The notes beneath the pieces are model-generated. The model searched no databases. It worked only from the letters and a program-made list of their open reading frames with translations, and was not told the DNA's origin. A DNA stretch of 64,000 nucleotides from Hesseltinella vesiculosa (Eukaryota; Mucoromycota; Mucoromycetes; Mucorales; Cunninghamellaceae), in the NCBI GenBank assembly GCA_002104935.1, contig MCGT01000040.1, forward strand, positions 1 to 64,000, in the 5' to 3' direction. Positions 1 through 11,856 of the stretch are shown one piece after another. A program made the position numbers and the translations under genes. Within the stretch, counting starts at the first letter, position 1. Each line of letters begins with the position of its first letter.

Positions 1-735
1 TCTTCCAAGTTTGGACCATGTGGCTATTGGCTTGTCGCATGGGTGGCTCTTGGCTCTCTCCAGAGTAGCCTTCCGGTGGAGGGTGGGTGGTGGGATTGAG
101 GTAAGCTAAAAAAAAAAAAAAAAACTAACTCTTCCAAGTTTGGACCATGTGGCTATTGGCTTGTCGCATGGGTGGCTCTTGGCTCTCTCCAGAGTAGCCT
201 TCCGGTGAGGGTGGGCGGTGGGATTGAGGTAAGAAACAAAAAAAAAAAAACTAATTCTTCCAAGCTTGGACCATGTGGCTATTGGCTTGTCGCATGGGTG
301 GCTCTTGGCTCTCTCCAGAGTAGCCTTCCGGTGAGGGTGGGTGGTGGGATTGAGGTAAGCTAACAAAAAAAAATAAAAACTAATTCCTCCAAGTTTGGAC
401 CATGTGGCTATTGGCTTGTCGCGTGGGTGGCTCTTGGCTCTCTCCAGAGTAGCCTTCCGGTGAGGGTGGGTGGTGGGATTGAGGTAAGAAAAAAAAAAAA
501 TAAAAACTAACTCTTCCAAGTTTGGACCATGCGGCTATTGGCTTGTCGCATGGGTGGCTCTTGGCTCTCTCCAGAGTAGCCTTCCGGTGAGGGTGGGCGG
601 TGGGATTAAGGTAAGCTAAAAAAAAAAATAAAAACTAATTCTTCCAAGCTTGGACCATGTGGCTATTGGCTTGTCCTGGTGGCTCCCAGGGTAGCCTTTT
701 GGTGAGGGATGGGCGGCGGGAAAGGTGGGTATGGT
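1..735. repeat. ~128-bp tandem repeat array, about six units
   Basis: Near-identical units start at about 1, 130, 256, 385, 512 and 640, a spacing of 126-129 bp. Each begins with a TCTTCCAAG-like block, contains TGGCTATTGGCTTGTCGC, and ends with a G-rich stretch and GGTAAG followed by a poly-A run. The array enters from beyond the left edge, so its true copy number is unknown. The sixth unit is degenerate after about position 676. Open reading frames cross the array on both strands, but they repeat with the unit and look like no known protein, so I treat the array as non-coding. Confidence 0.93.
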
Positions 736-920
736 AAGCATTTGAAAAATAAAAACGAACTAATCTACTGATGAGCAGCAACTCCTTCTCTGGCAACTCT
801 CCTCGCTTTGGTCTATCCTGCTTGGCTTTCAGGGTAGCCATTTGGTGAGGGCGGGCGGCGGGCAAGGTGGGTATGGTAAGCAATTGAAAAAAAAACGAGA
901 TAATCTACTGAAGGGCATTG
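686..920. repeat. Two degenerate sub-repeats at the array edge
   Basis: Positions about 686-775 and 827-915 are related to each other and to the last part of the 128-bp unit. Each runs from AGGGTAGCC through a GGTGAGGG-type G-rich block to GGTATGGTAAGCA, an A-rich run and AATCTACTGA. They look like an older, decayed edge of the same array. Confidence 0.75.
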
Positions 921-1161
921 GTATCAATGTGCAATTAGCGAAGTACCATTGGAAAAGGAGAGATGATTTTGTAGACCTTCCACTTAAGCATTTTTTTTTT
1001 AAAAAACAGCACGATATGCCAGGACTCAACTGGCATCCTTTCTTGGATTGTTCCAATTCATTTTCATGACCTCCAATTGGACGGCAGTAGAAAGCTGCCC
1101 ATTTTTGGGTTGACAAGAGCAAGTGCGCATCCGTCTTTTTTTTTTCATCCACATTTTCAAC
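920..1161. other. Upstream region of the Asterix gene
   Basis: Non-coding stretch between the repeat array and the first gene. It contains T-runs near 990 and 1136 and no feature I can name. It presumably holds the promoter and 5' UTR of the gene starting at 1162. Confidence 0.4.
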
Positions 1162-1721
1162 ATGGTTGATCTTCGTCGAACTGATAAAATTGTTCCTTAC
1201 CATCTACCGCCATTGACTGAAGACCTGTCTGATTGGCATAACAACTTTGCCATGTACCTTGGTATGTCATCTCTCAGAAAAAAAAAAAAAAAGAAACTAC
1301 CAAGCTCATGAAAATAGGAGCCAGATGCTAACTCTCTGATCTATTTATTCCATAGCCATGACTGGTATCTTTTTAAGAGTAGGCGGATGTCTTCTTTAGA
1401 AGGAGAGAGGATGATAAGCTCGTCTCTGGCAGCAAACTGATCTGATGTCTTTCAATAGAATCAATTCACAGTTATTCCATGGTTGGCTGTCTTTTTTGGC
1501 CTTGCGTCGTATCTGAACGGTCGAAAATCGGTCAAATCAAAAGATGCGGTTGGTAGCAACAATGGGATCATGTAAGCTAATGCATGTAGAGTTGATGTGC
1601 TTCGATACTCACCTCTCACCCTAATAGGATTGCTGTTGTGTCCCTGGTTACCTTTTATATCAACTTTTTCTTGATGCACCGTCGCGCCATGGCTCAGTCG
1701 GACACCCAAGAAGGGTTCTAG
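1162..1721 (+). CDS. Asterix / PAT-complex subunit (WDR83OS, UPF0139 family)
   Basis: Four exons join in phase: 1162-1261, 1356-1378, 1459-1571 and 1628-1721, giving 109 aa. The second exon is only 23 nt. The N-terminus has the family signature (RRTDKIVPYHLPP). It is followed by MTGIFLRNQF, a membrane segment (VIPWLAVFFGLASYLNGR), and a last hydrophobic helix (IAVVSLVTFYINFFLM). Length and order match the ~105-aa Asterix proteins. In animals these act in the ER as part of the PAT intramembrane chaperone complex for multi-pass membrane proteins; that role is known for the family and inferred here. All introns are GT-AG. The start is the ATG directly before the conserved N-terminal motif; an upstream in-frame ATG at 1123 would add a non-conserved extension. 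Confidence 0.85.
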
Positions 1722-2504
1722 ACATATCTCTTTACAGCTTTTTAATTTGTGTATAAGAAAGGGGAAGAGTCATACATTTAAATCAGAAATAAATGTCGAA
1801 GGGCAGGGTTTCTATCATCATTTGTGCGAGCAAAGTTTATTTTTGAGCCGTGAATGAATTTTATAGCAAGCAAACCAATCGGACAAACCGCCAAAGTAAA
1901 TTGAAGTACGCGAGAAAATAAAATCGTGTGCACGAAATCATGTTTAGTGCTCCCCTTCCACCTAAAGATCATTTCTTTATTCAAATGCAGATCAAGAAGC
2001 GTACAGAACGGCAGATCCAGCCATATATCGTGCGACATTCATGCTGTTTCATTAAATCAGGTTGAAGCCTGAGGCTTTGGACCTTTGGATTGCATGCGGC
2101 CTTTACCATGCTGGTTATCTCTTACTTCGATGTCGCGCCTGGTTCAATATCACTCTCCTCAGCTTGGCTTGACAAATGCAGCCCAAAAATGTCAGTCTTG
2201 GAAATGGCGCCCCCTCCAGTTCACTCTTATGACTTACACACACAAGAAAAGGTCTCGTGTACACTTGATTTAACTTTCTAGCACACTTGATATTACTTTC
2301 GCGCACTTCAAAATAATTTGGTGGTTCGCCCGATTGGTTTGCCTGCGAAAAAAAAAAATGTACAAAGAAACATCAGCTTGCACGCTGTTCACTGATTGGG
2401 CCGCCAGGTTGTCGGCCTTGCCCAGCTAGAAAGAGTGCGGAGGCTTGTTTTTTTTTCCTTCTCTTCACTTTTTTTTTTTTTTACTTTCCATTTCCCTTTG
2501 CTAC
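1722..2504. other. Intergenic, holds a small foldback repeat
   Basis: No convincing gene. Positions 1878-1950 and about 2255-2345 are inverted copies of one segment (CCAATCGGACAAACCGC and its complement) with unrelated DNA between them. The last ~100 bp before Nop14 are T-rich, as is usual just upstream of starts in this window. Confidence 0.6.
1878..2345. repeat. Foldback/MITE-like element, ~470 bp
   Basis: The left arm (CCAATCGGACAAACCGC, about 1878-1950, plus strand) recurs inverted at about 2255-2345, where GATTGGTTTGCC marks its outer end. The arms are around 75-90 bp and diverged. The same segment appears at 12721, 58377 and, inverted, near 60160, so this is one member of a dispersed family. 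Confidence 0.7.
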
Positions 2505-5500
2505 ATGGCTATCACCCCCAACAAAAAGACAAGTGGTGGATCAGCCTTGAAACGATTGAGATCATCGTTGAATGCTGCTGGCATCTTGGGTCAGCAGTCT
2601 AAAGCGAGCCGATCGAAAAAGGATCGCAAAAAGGGCCGCCCTAGTGAAGTAGGCAAGAACGATCATGGTGCCAAGTTGAAGTTGATCCGAGACGAATTCA
2701 ATCCTTACGAAATCAAGACTACTCACACCAAGTTCGATATCATTGGACGCAAAGTCAAAGGCATCGGTGGTAAGCCATCCATGTCAAAGCAGATCGGCGA
2801 AGAAAACGTAAGTTCTGGACGATCAAGCTGAATCAAGAAAAGATCGGTTCCTTGTTGCATGCTCACCTTTGCTCTTTCATCGTTCATTGATCACAGCGAA
2901 AGAAGACATTGCTTGTGGAAATGAGAAACAAGAACCGATCAGGTGGGATCATTGACAAACGATTTGGTGAAAACAATCCCAATCTGTCCCTTGAAGAAAA
3001 AATGCAAGAACGTTTCACTCGCGAACGTCAGGTAGAGCAACAAGCCCCCCCCTTCACTCTTACGGTTACTGACCCAACTCTTTTAGCGGTCAGCTCGGTC
3101 CACCACCTCGCTCTTCAACTTGGACGACGAAGACGACTTCAACTTGACACATTACGGCCAATCGTTGGGAGATATGGACGATTTCGACGATACTGGTCTG
3201 GCACTCAGTGACGACGAAGATGGCGGCCAACTGGATAAAACCATCGTCGACAAAATGCACTTTGGTGGCTTTGGTGATGAAGAGCAGCCTGAAGACTCGG
3301 ATCGTCCAAAGACCAAGAATGAAATCATGAAGGAACTGATTGCCAAGAGCAAAATGCACAAGGTAAAAAAAAAAGCTCCAAATGCAAATGAGCCAGTCGC
3401 TCACTCATGTTTCTATGCTACAATAGTATGAACGTCAGTTGGCCAAGCAAGAAGACGACGAGCTTCGTGAACAGCTCGACGACGAACTTGGCGATCTACA
3501 TGCCCTGTTGAAACGCAAACCTCTGCCGTCTCAATCTAGTATGTTTGCTCGTGCTGAGGCCGAAAAAGCCGACGGTGATGAAGAGCCGCTTGTCCAAAAG
3601 AAAGACGACGACTATGAAGACTACGATAAAGCTTTGCGTGACCTGGCGACTGACCGACGTGCTCGCGCCGGTGACCGCACCAAGACCGAAGAAGAGTTGG
3701 CCATGGATGAAAAGGAAAAACTCGAAAAGGCTGAACGCGCTCGCAAGCGTCGTATGGAAGGTCTGGACTCCGAATCTGAAGATGACGACGCCAAGCCCTA
3801 CAAGCGAAAGAAGAAGACCAAGGGCCCTGAGGCAGATGATCTGGAAGACGACGACTACTTTGATGAAATGGAAACCCAGCAACAACTGGGCGGTGGTCTG
3901 ACCTTGGAAGATATTCAAAACGGCGCATACGACTATGACAACGACATGGCCGGTTCTGACGATGAAGGTAGCGCCTCCGATGGAGAAGACATCGGCAGCG
4001 ATGATGGTGATGATGATGATGACGAAGAAGAACTTGAAGACGATCTGGTCGGTCCTCAATTCGACGCCATGGACGACGACGATGATGACATGAACGAATT
4101 CGGCGCTCAAGGCAAGATCAAAGCAGTAAAGTCTTCGAAAAAGGTCGCTGAAATTGCCTCCACTACCTCGGCTGAGATCCCATTCACCTTTGACTGTCCT
4201 GAATCCCACGACCAATTCCTCGGCTACCTCAAGGGCCTGAGTACCGAGGATGTGCTGGTGGTCATCAAACGTATCCGTGTCTTGTACCACATCAAACTGC
4301 ACCCTGAAAACAAGAAGAAAATGGCCACATTCCTTAGCGTGTTGTTGGACCACCTTGCCTATGTTGCCTCAACAGTGTCACCTTTGCCTACCAAAGTCTT
4401 GGAAGCCATCAGCATGCATATTTATGAAATCAGCCAGCTTGTGCCTGAACCTGCTGCCGCCACTTTCCAAGCCAAGGTCAAGCAAATGCACACCGACATG
4501 CTGCAGAAGATGCGTCACGACACCTCGTCGTCACTGCCCAACGTCGAAGACATCGTTGTCTTGCGCTCCCTTGGGCAAGTCTTCTCCACCTCGGATTTGA
4601 CCCACCAGGTGGCCACCCCTGCTGCTCTATTGATGACCCAGGCCCTTGCTCAAAGTAATCTTCGCACCCAAGTGGATCTAGGCCGCGGTCTCTTTGTGTC
4701 TCAATTGTTTTTGGAAGTAAGAACCAACGAGAAAAGAAAACAGACAGTGTCACTCACCCACTGTTTCTCTCATTCAACCAGTACCAACGAGTGTCGCATC
4801 GCTTTATCCCAGAAGTACTGAATTTCTTGAACCGATGCTTTGTCATGTTATCCCCTGCCAACCTGTTCAACGTGGCCTCGTTACCAGGCTCCTTCCCTAT
4901 ACCTCAAGGCTCCAAGTCTGTTGATTTGCATTTGGATGGCACCTCGGGCTCGGACCCAATTCCTTCTCTTAACCTAGATGCTCTGGTGTTGGAAGACCAA
5001 GAATCCAGCGACGAAATGGGCATGACCCTGTTGCAAGCTGCCCTTCGCCTGTTTGAACAATACTTGCAGCTGTACGCCTCCACCTCGGCCTTGGTCGAAG
5101 TGTTTGAGCCTTCGTTGCAGCTTCTCAACAAGATGCTCACGGTCTCATGGCACGACGATTTACAGGTAAACATCCGAAAAAAAAAACCAGCAGCACCCTG
5201 ACGTGTTCATTTTTAATCCAGACCTTGATGACCTCGGTGCATGACCGAATCAAACGTCAAATCAAATTCTCTCGAGACAAGCGTGTCAAGACGCCTCTGC
5301 GCATGCAAGCCCATCGTCCTATTCCTATTGCTCAACATATGCCCAAGTTCGAAATGGGCTACTCCATGGACCGCCACTACGACCCCGACCACGAGCGCAA
5401 TGCTCAACAGAAGCTACGTGCCCAGTACAAGAAAGAAACCAAGGCTGCTGCTCGCGAGCTTCGCAAGGACAATATGTTTATGGCTCGCGAAAAGGCCAAG

Positions 5501-5617
5501 GTGAAGAAACAGAAGGACGAAGACTACAACAAGATGATCAAGGGCGTCATGAATATCTTGGAAGGCGATCAAGCCGAAAAGAACCGCATGGACCGCGAAA
5601 AGAAGAAATTGCGCTAG
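2505..5617 (+). CDS. NOP14: Nucleolar protein Nop14 (U3 snoRNP / 40S biogenesis)
   Basis: Six exons join in phase: 2505-2807, 2897-3031, 3087-3362, 3427-4716, 4782-5165 and 5222-5617, giving 927 aa, slightly longer than the 810-860 aa typical of the family. The lysine-rich N-terminus contains [20 protein letters not shown] and [13 protein letters not shown], then [15 protein letters not shown], all characteristic Nop14 blocks. The middle is highly acidic with long D/E runs. The C-terminal half is helical and ends in a basic tail rich in [14 protein letters not shown] sequence. In yeast and humans Nop14 is part of the small-subunit processome needed for 18S rRNA maturation and nuclear export of pre-40S; this is known for the family. 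The start ATG at 2505 follows a T-rich leader; the in-frame upstream codon at 2445 would add an unlikely F-rich extension. Confidence 0.95.
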
Positions 5618-6535
5618 ACACTCTTTCCTCCATTCTCTCTCCCTCTTTGAACCATTTGTACATAACATCTAATTTGATAGATTTTCCACGCACTCCTTTA
5701 CTGCTCCACTATTTTAACCTTTCCACATCATATTCATTAAATTCTTTTGTGCATTCCATTTCATCGCTTGGTGAATTCACCCCGCAAAAGTTATAATGGC
5801 CCCCTGATCGCGTTAAGCAGTAAGGAGCTGACTACATTGTCCTGGCTGGACCATTGTCACTTGGCGCATCTCTGGCTGTCAAAAAAGATGACAGGCGCCT
5901 TGCTGCCTGGGAACCCAAAAGAGTTGGTGATTTGGTAACACGAAATTAAACGTTTATGAGGGCACTATGGAAAATTTGAGAAGAAAAAACAGCGCAACCA
6001 ATCAAATAGCCAGCTGCATATGCGCTACTAAGCGCACTAACATGATCCGCTTGCAGAAAAGAATTTGTCGCATCTTTCTGCAAAGCATGTTATTTTTACC
6101 ACCTTGGATTTATAGACCAAGCATGGTAAGGCATAGGGAGAGGCATGCGTGAAATAGACAGAATGATATGGATAGTCGCAACTTCTCCAATCTGGAGCAT
6201 TTTTGTTTAACTGAGGATGACTCTGGGGCCTGAATTTTTTTTTTTCGTGGTTTGGTTTGCCAGGCAGTGTTAAGTTTTTATTTAAGAAGCACAGTAAAAT
6301 GAGCAATAGAGATAGGCAAAGAGTGCTACCTTTATCATTGATGGTACGCTACTTCATTTTATATTTCAAAAGAAAGGTACGTAGTAAAAAAAGGGCTAAG
6401 GATGTGATTGGCGGTCATGCTCACTGGCATTGGCATTGGTTTGATCTTCCGCAACACGCGATTCTTTTTGTTTGTTTGTTTATCTAGGCTCTTCTATCTT
6501 TTTCTTTATTTCTGCTCATTTTCTATCTTTCCCTG
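5618..6535. other. Intergenic between Nop14 and Fanzor-like A
   Basis: About 0.9 kb with only short, non-conserved reading frames. The first ~150 bp are pyrimidine-rich and probably hold the Nop14 3' UTR. The last ~80 bp before 6536 are strongly T-rich. I see no repeat-family copy or RNA gene here. Confidence 0.4.
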
Positions 6536-9500
6536 ATGCAATCGCTTCTTCAATCCGTCTACGTAACTCTGTGCCACATCCCTGAAGAAGATTTCCGCCG
6601 GGCGTTGCCTGATCAGTTGGGCCAAGCTTGGATGACCACCGAACAATTCTACACTGTTTGGTCACAAGCAAAAGTCTATCGTCAAAGTAAGTCATCCATC
6701 ACTTCCATCATGTCTTTTTCTTTACCCATCTTCGTAGGACGGGAAACTGGGCCCACGCCACAACGACGTGCCCAACAACAGGAACAAAACGATCGCGCCG
6801 AGGGGAGACGGCTGCGCCAAGAAGATGAGCGAAATCCTGATGCTGTGGGACCGTGTGCCACATGCGGCCAAATGGGACACTGTTCGTCTGCCAGCCGCCT
6901 CTGTCCTTACCATCGCATGAACAAGAAGGATTACATCAACGAAATGATGCCAGGTGGTGAGCGCTACACGATAAAAAAAAGCTTTGAAGATGCCGTCCGG
7001 CAACCGTTCAAGCTCGCTTTGAAGCGCAACATAGAATCGACCAGCGCCTGCAACAAGAACATCCTTTTCCGCCTCCAATTGTTTATCAACCATTTCGCTC
7101 TCACCTCACCCGTCTGACTTTAAAAGCATCATGATCAGCCAGAACGGTCTCCTGTCCATCTCGCAGCTCATCTATCCCCGCAACCCGCGGCGACCGGGAT
7201 CACCAACGCTCACATCCTGCGAAGCCTTCCTCCCACCTTTCTGCCTCACTGGAACCAGTTTGTCCGCGACCACCCAAACATCGTGTACAACCCCAACGAC
7301 CACCACGGCATGGATCCGCTCGACAATGCAGCCCTACTCATTCCTGCTGATGACCGCAGCCTTCACTTCCATCACCCGCATAAATTCTATGGAGGTACTT
7401 TTGGGCCATGTTTGTCAACGCTTGCCACCGCTTACTCCAATTGCTTGGTGATCGACTTTGAGAAAAAGGTCAAGAAGTTTATTCGATTCTCCTTTGCCAT
7501 CACGGATGTCCAAGTAAGTTTTTTAAAAGGGCGGTACCAAAAAAGGGAATGTGTTCTGACTTTTTTTTGTCTCTTTCAGATCCCTCATATTGACCAGCAG
7601 GTGGATGACATCTACACAAACTTCGCAGAAAGACCCTCCCACCCTCAATCAGGGGTCACATCTGGATCGGCCACAAACAGTGTCCCTGGCGTGTCTGCCG
7701 AAGAAGCGGCGATTGCCGATGTGAAGGCGAAAACACTGGCCTTGAAACCCCACTACGTTGGTAAATTGACATCAACAACTCTGTCCCGAAATCCTAGCAG
7801 TGCCTTGCTTGTCTACACCAACATCAACAAGCAATACGAGCAGTACAAGTCCCAGCCCAATGCCAACCCCAAAAAATGCCCAAAGCTTACCATCCTTCCT
7901 GAGCCTCACTTTGGACGCCGATTCATCCCCATCTTACCCGACACGATCAAATATCTAGCCGAATGCGATGCTCCTGGTCACGTGGCTACCATTGACATTG
8001 AAACAAACAACGACAACTCTGGTGTACCCGACGCCGCATTCATCCGTGCCTTGCCCATGTTTTTCAAGGTGTTCCACATGGAGAAGTTCGACTTTGGCAG
8101 GCCTGGGTACGGGAGGTAAGTTTCGCAGACACCAAAAAAAAAAAGAACAACTTCCAACTTTTTTCTTCTTCTTCTCACCTAGTGTCCAGGACATGCTTGA
8201 GGGTATACTATACAACCGTCCACTGTTTGCTTGCCACATTTGGTGTGATGGTGTTTCGTGCTGCTTTGAATTTGTTCGCTTGCCAACCACGCATCGCCCA
8301 ACGATGAAGCTGCCAAGCCTGGATCACTGGGATACCGAACTGGTAGAACGCTTCGACATGGTCGCCGTCGATCCAGGCCGCCGTGCCATCGTCACCGGAA
8401 GCTATGGCACACCTTATCCACTTTCTATGCTCCCTGAAACCCGGGATGACGAAGACTCTGCAGGTGAAGGTGAACCCGATAACGATAATGACGAAGAACA
8501 AATGGCTATCGACATCCCATGTCCTATTCGTACTGCTCAGCCTGCACATCAACATCAGGACTTTGACAACGCCACTGGCAGCACTGATATGGAACAAGGA
8601 AATCTCTCTATGCCTATGATTGACGATGCCGATCCTACCACCCCGATCCCCCAGTCTCACCATCTGCCTTACCGAGTCATCAAAGTTTCTGCAAAGGAAT
8701 ACCGCTCGCAATGTGGAACGCAGCGACGAATTCAACAATTGGAACGACGCAAGGTTTCCACGACATACTCTTTCCGAGGTCAGCAATTACCGTTCCATCA
8801 GCTGGAGGCTGCCATCCCTTCCCACCGAAGCACCAGCGCCTCCGAATATGCCATCCGAATCCAATACCTGCTCGATCGTCTCCCGCTCTTCTTCGACTTT
8901 TACGGCCTTCAGCATTCCATCGACCGCTTCAATGCTTACAGAGGGCGCCAGCGGGGTGTTGCATACGTTGCCAGTGTTCTTGCTGGACTGTCCAAGAAGT
9001 ATGTCAAGTCCCAGCGCAATGTGCGTGGCCACCGCAAACGTACCCACCGCAATCGGCGCAAGCGTCAGAAGAAAGCTCGGAAGAAAAAGGCCTTCAAGAT
9101 CAGCAAGGCCAAGAAGGCGATGGTGGAACACCTTGCCGCGCTGGATGTTTCTATCGTGAAGACCGAAAATCTGTTAAAATGCTCTGCTGGCTCGATGCTA
9201 CCTGGGACGATGGATATATGGGAAGCAACATTACATACCATGCGCACCCAACGCGACCTCGACCGTGACCACCGCATTGATCTGATCAATGAAATGGAAG
9301 AAAAGAGGCAAGTTGTCGTAGTATTCAGGAGGTCCAGGTGGGCTTATTTTTCCATTGTAGACCTGCACCGCAAATGAAGCCAAACACACGCATTTGTCAC
9401 GGTGTGACAAAGTTTCCCAGCGAAAGAGTTCCATTAATACTCTTTGGTGATGGCCTCAAGGGCCGGAAGGTCGCTGCCCCGCTCAAAAAGCAACTTCCTG

Positions 9501-9870
9501 GCTCGTCTTCCCTGGTGTTTGACCAATTGGAAAACCGACAACGACAGGGCAAGCTTGCTGTTATCTCACTGAATGAGTTCAAAACAAGCAAGGTGGGTAA
9601 AAAAAAAAAAAACATGTCAGCAACGAGGTGGCTCATTCTTTTTCTTCAATGCAGCTCTGCTCTATCTGCCATGGCCCAACCAAAAACCCAGTCGTGAATG
9701 GTGGCAAGATTTATGGACTTCTGCGCTGCAGCTCCTGTGCGGTCATCTTTGACCGGGATACCATGGCGGCCTGCAATATGGTGTCCATTGGTCAACACTT
9801 TTTCCAACACAAGCAACGCCCCCTGGCCTTTTGCCCACGCCGACGCCCTCCAACCTCTCCTACCGCTTAG
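6536..9870 (+). pseudogene. Fanzor-like RNA-guided nuclease A (eukaryotic TnpB homologue), disrupted
   Basis: Six coding segments: 6536-6686, 6738-~7512, ~7581-8115, 8183-~9340, ~9364-9592 and 9655-9870, about 1,060 aa if repaired. In order it shows a zinc-knuckle-like motif (CATCGQMGHCSSASRLCP), a basic helical region, RuvC-I (AVDPGRRA), a very basic K/R segment, FGDGLKGRK, the EFKTSK motif, a zinc ribbon (CSIC...CSSC) and RuvC-III (DRDTMAACNM). These are the hallmarks of TnpB/Fanzor nucleases, which cut DNA guided by an RNA encoded at the 3' end of their own element. Two compensating frameshifts, near 7112 and 7195, bring stops (TGA at 7115) into a ~30-codon stretch that is otherwise homologous to locus B. 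The splice junction near 9310-9363 is also unclear. The catalytic residues survive, so decay looks recent; sequencing error is possible. Confidence 0.8.
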
Positions 9871-9890
9871 TTTTCATATTTATTCACCAA

Positions 9891-9947
9891 AGCAACCCTG
9901 CAAAAGGGGTTACCGTCTGCTCTGGCAAGAACGTGTTTAATGCTTTT
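9891..9947 (+). ncRNA. Candidate guide-RNA scaffold (omega-RNA/fRNA) of Fanzor-like A
   Basis: This 57-nt block begins 21 nt after the stop codon and is strongly similar to a 58-nt block at the same place behind locus B. It starts AGCAACC, forms a stem from AACCC (9894-9898) and GGGTT (9907-9911), then reads CCGTCTG and CAAGAACG and ends TTTAATGCTTTT. Similarity stops right after that T-run. The stem differs from B but stays paired, which favours a structured RNA. By analogy with TnpB and Fanzor, the scaffold would overlap or follow the ORF end and the guide would begin where conservation stops. This is inference from sequence only. Confidence 0.5.
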
Positions 9948-10113
9948 ATCCGGTAACTGGTGCTTTTAGCCAACACTTAACACACGTTCTGATTGGTAAC
10001 GGAGTTTTCTTTTTTTCCATAGTGGAGAACCAAGTCACAACCTCCTTTTTGTTTCTCCTCTCATTTTTTCTTTCCTCTCCATACCTTTTTTTTTTCTTCA
10101 TTGCTGATACGTC

Positions 10114-11856
10114 ATGAGTGGACAAAACTACATTGGCTCCAAGATCTCGGTAAGCCATACGTCAGTAAAGGGTCAATGATATTAGAGTAAAATTGGAAGA
10201 GAAAGAAGAGCGTGAGGATGTTGTTTGTGGTGGAGAAGAGGAGGTTTATTCTCCCAATTGTGTGTTGCATGGCAGCGGTTTATCAAACACTCCAACAGCC
10301 CATCATCTCGACTTATTCTCTTTTTTAAATTCGGCTATAGTTGATCAGTCTTAGCGACATTCGTTATGTGGGTATTCTCCATAGCATCAACACCAATGAT
10401 TCCACAGTGTCTTTGGAAAATGGTATGATAAAATGCTGACGTAGTTCAGTCTGAATGAATCACTCCAGCTCACTGATTAATGCTGCCGTTCTGAATAGTG
10501 TGCTCGTTTGGTACGGAAGGTCGCCGAGGAAAGCCTGAAGATGAAGTGCCAGGGTCTGACACTGTGTTTGATTTTGTTGTGTTCCGTGGCTCGGACATCA
10601 AGGATTTGCAAGTGTTCGAAGCTCCTGCCAAGCCTGCTCCTCAACCTCCTCAACCTCAGCTGAATGACCCTGCTATTCAAGTACGGTTTTTTTTTTTAAA
10701 AAAAAATGAGCAGTATCTGTTAACTTTTTTTTTTTTTTTTTTTTTAGAATTCGTCCGTGAAAGGCTACCCTCCACCACCTATGAACCCTTACATGATGCC
10801 TCCCTATCCTCCTCAGGCTCACCAAGCCATGTATTGGCAAACTCCAATGTATCCTGGCCAACGACCTCCCCACATGGGCCAACCTCCTATGCATCCACAG
10901 CACCCTCATCCCCAGCACCCTTCGAACATGCCTATGCCTCCCAGCGGCAACAATGCGCCCCTCCCTCCCAATGCCGTGAATGACTCGCCTAGCCAAGAGC
11001 GGTCTACTTCACAGTCATCAGCCTCTGTCCCTCCCCCAGCTCCAGCTGTCGATGTGCGAGAGACCGATCAGACACAAGAAATCGATGGTGCTGCTGTTGA
11101 ACATCTTGCCAAGCAAGTCAGTGAATTGGATATTGATACCAATGACGATGAAGTCATTCGTCCTACACATGCCCACCAACAACGCCAACCCACCAATGCT
11201 CCCGTCCCCGCCTCCAACAATAACAACAACAACAGCAACAACAACAACAACACGAACAACCGCAACAATCAACGTCATAGCAACTACCGCCAGCCCAACA
11301 ACAACGGCCGCCAGCAATACAACAACAACCGACAACAGCAACGTGTTGAGATCCCCGAATCCGATTTTGACTTTGAATCATCCAATGCAAAGTTCAGCAA
11401 GAACGATTTGCTCAAGGAATTGATGGGTGGTTCCAGCAGTGCCAATGAACTGGATGTCGACGACATTGTGCCTGTCGTGCAAGAAGATGTGATGATTCCT
11501 CCTCCCCAAGAAGACTTTTACGACCGATCCAAGAGCTTCTTTGACAATATCTCGTGTGAATCCAAAGAACGCCAGCAACAACAGGATGTTGACCGTCGCG
11601 GCAAGTACCACCAAGAACGTCGTTTGAACATGGAAACCTTTGGTCAAGCCACCGTTGACCAATCTCGTTATCGTAGCCATCGTGGCCGTGGCTACCGTGG
11701 TGGCAACCGCGGCGGCGGTCGTGGTGGCTATTACCGAAACAACAGCGGCAACAGCAACCGAGGCTATGGCTATAGAGTAAGTTTAAAGAAAAGTCGTGTA
11801 TGAACCCGGTCCTGATTCTTTTTCTTCTCCAGTCGCAACAAGTGGAATCGCAGTAG
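10114..11856 (+). CDS. SCD6: Scd6/LSM14-family mRNA decapping and translation regulator
   Basis: Five exons join in phase: 10114-10149, 10341-10422, 10499-10680, 10748-11776 and 11833-11856, giving 450 aa. The N-terminal Sm-like domain starts [12 protein letters not shown], continues [19 protein letters not shown] and ends [16 protein letters not shown], the exact LSM14 pattern. A proline/glutamine-rich linker and an N-rich run follow. The second half carries the FDF box ([12 protein letters not shown]), an FFD box ([12 protein letters not shown]), a TFG box (MMETFG-type, [12 protein letters not shown]) and an RGG-rich tail. In yeast and animals Scd6/LSM14 binds eIF4G and Dhh1/DDX6, represses translation and promotes decapping in P-bodies; this is family knowledge. 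The gene begins only 243 bp after Fanzor-like A on the same strand, so its promoter must lie in or near that element's 3' end. Confidence 0.93.

Noticed and set aside
106..519. Open reading frame of 137 codons crossing the left-edge repeats
   Set aside because: It repeats exactly with the 128-bp unit and contains poly-phenylalanine from the A/T runs; it is a by-product of the tandem array.
1..735. CRISPR-like look of regularly spaced repeats
   Set aside because: Whole 128-bp units are repeated with no unique spacers, and the genome is eukaryotic.
3496..4353. Long minus-strand frame of 285 codons
   Set aside because: It is the complement of the acidic Nop14 exon; hydrophobic repeats (VVIIII-type) come from reversed Asp/Glu codons.
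7968..8182. Reading frame starting inside Fanzor-like A with its own ATG
   Set aside because: The first part is an out-of-frame overlap with the true exon and intron; the conserved protein is reached only by splicing 8115 to 8183.
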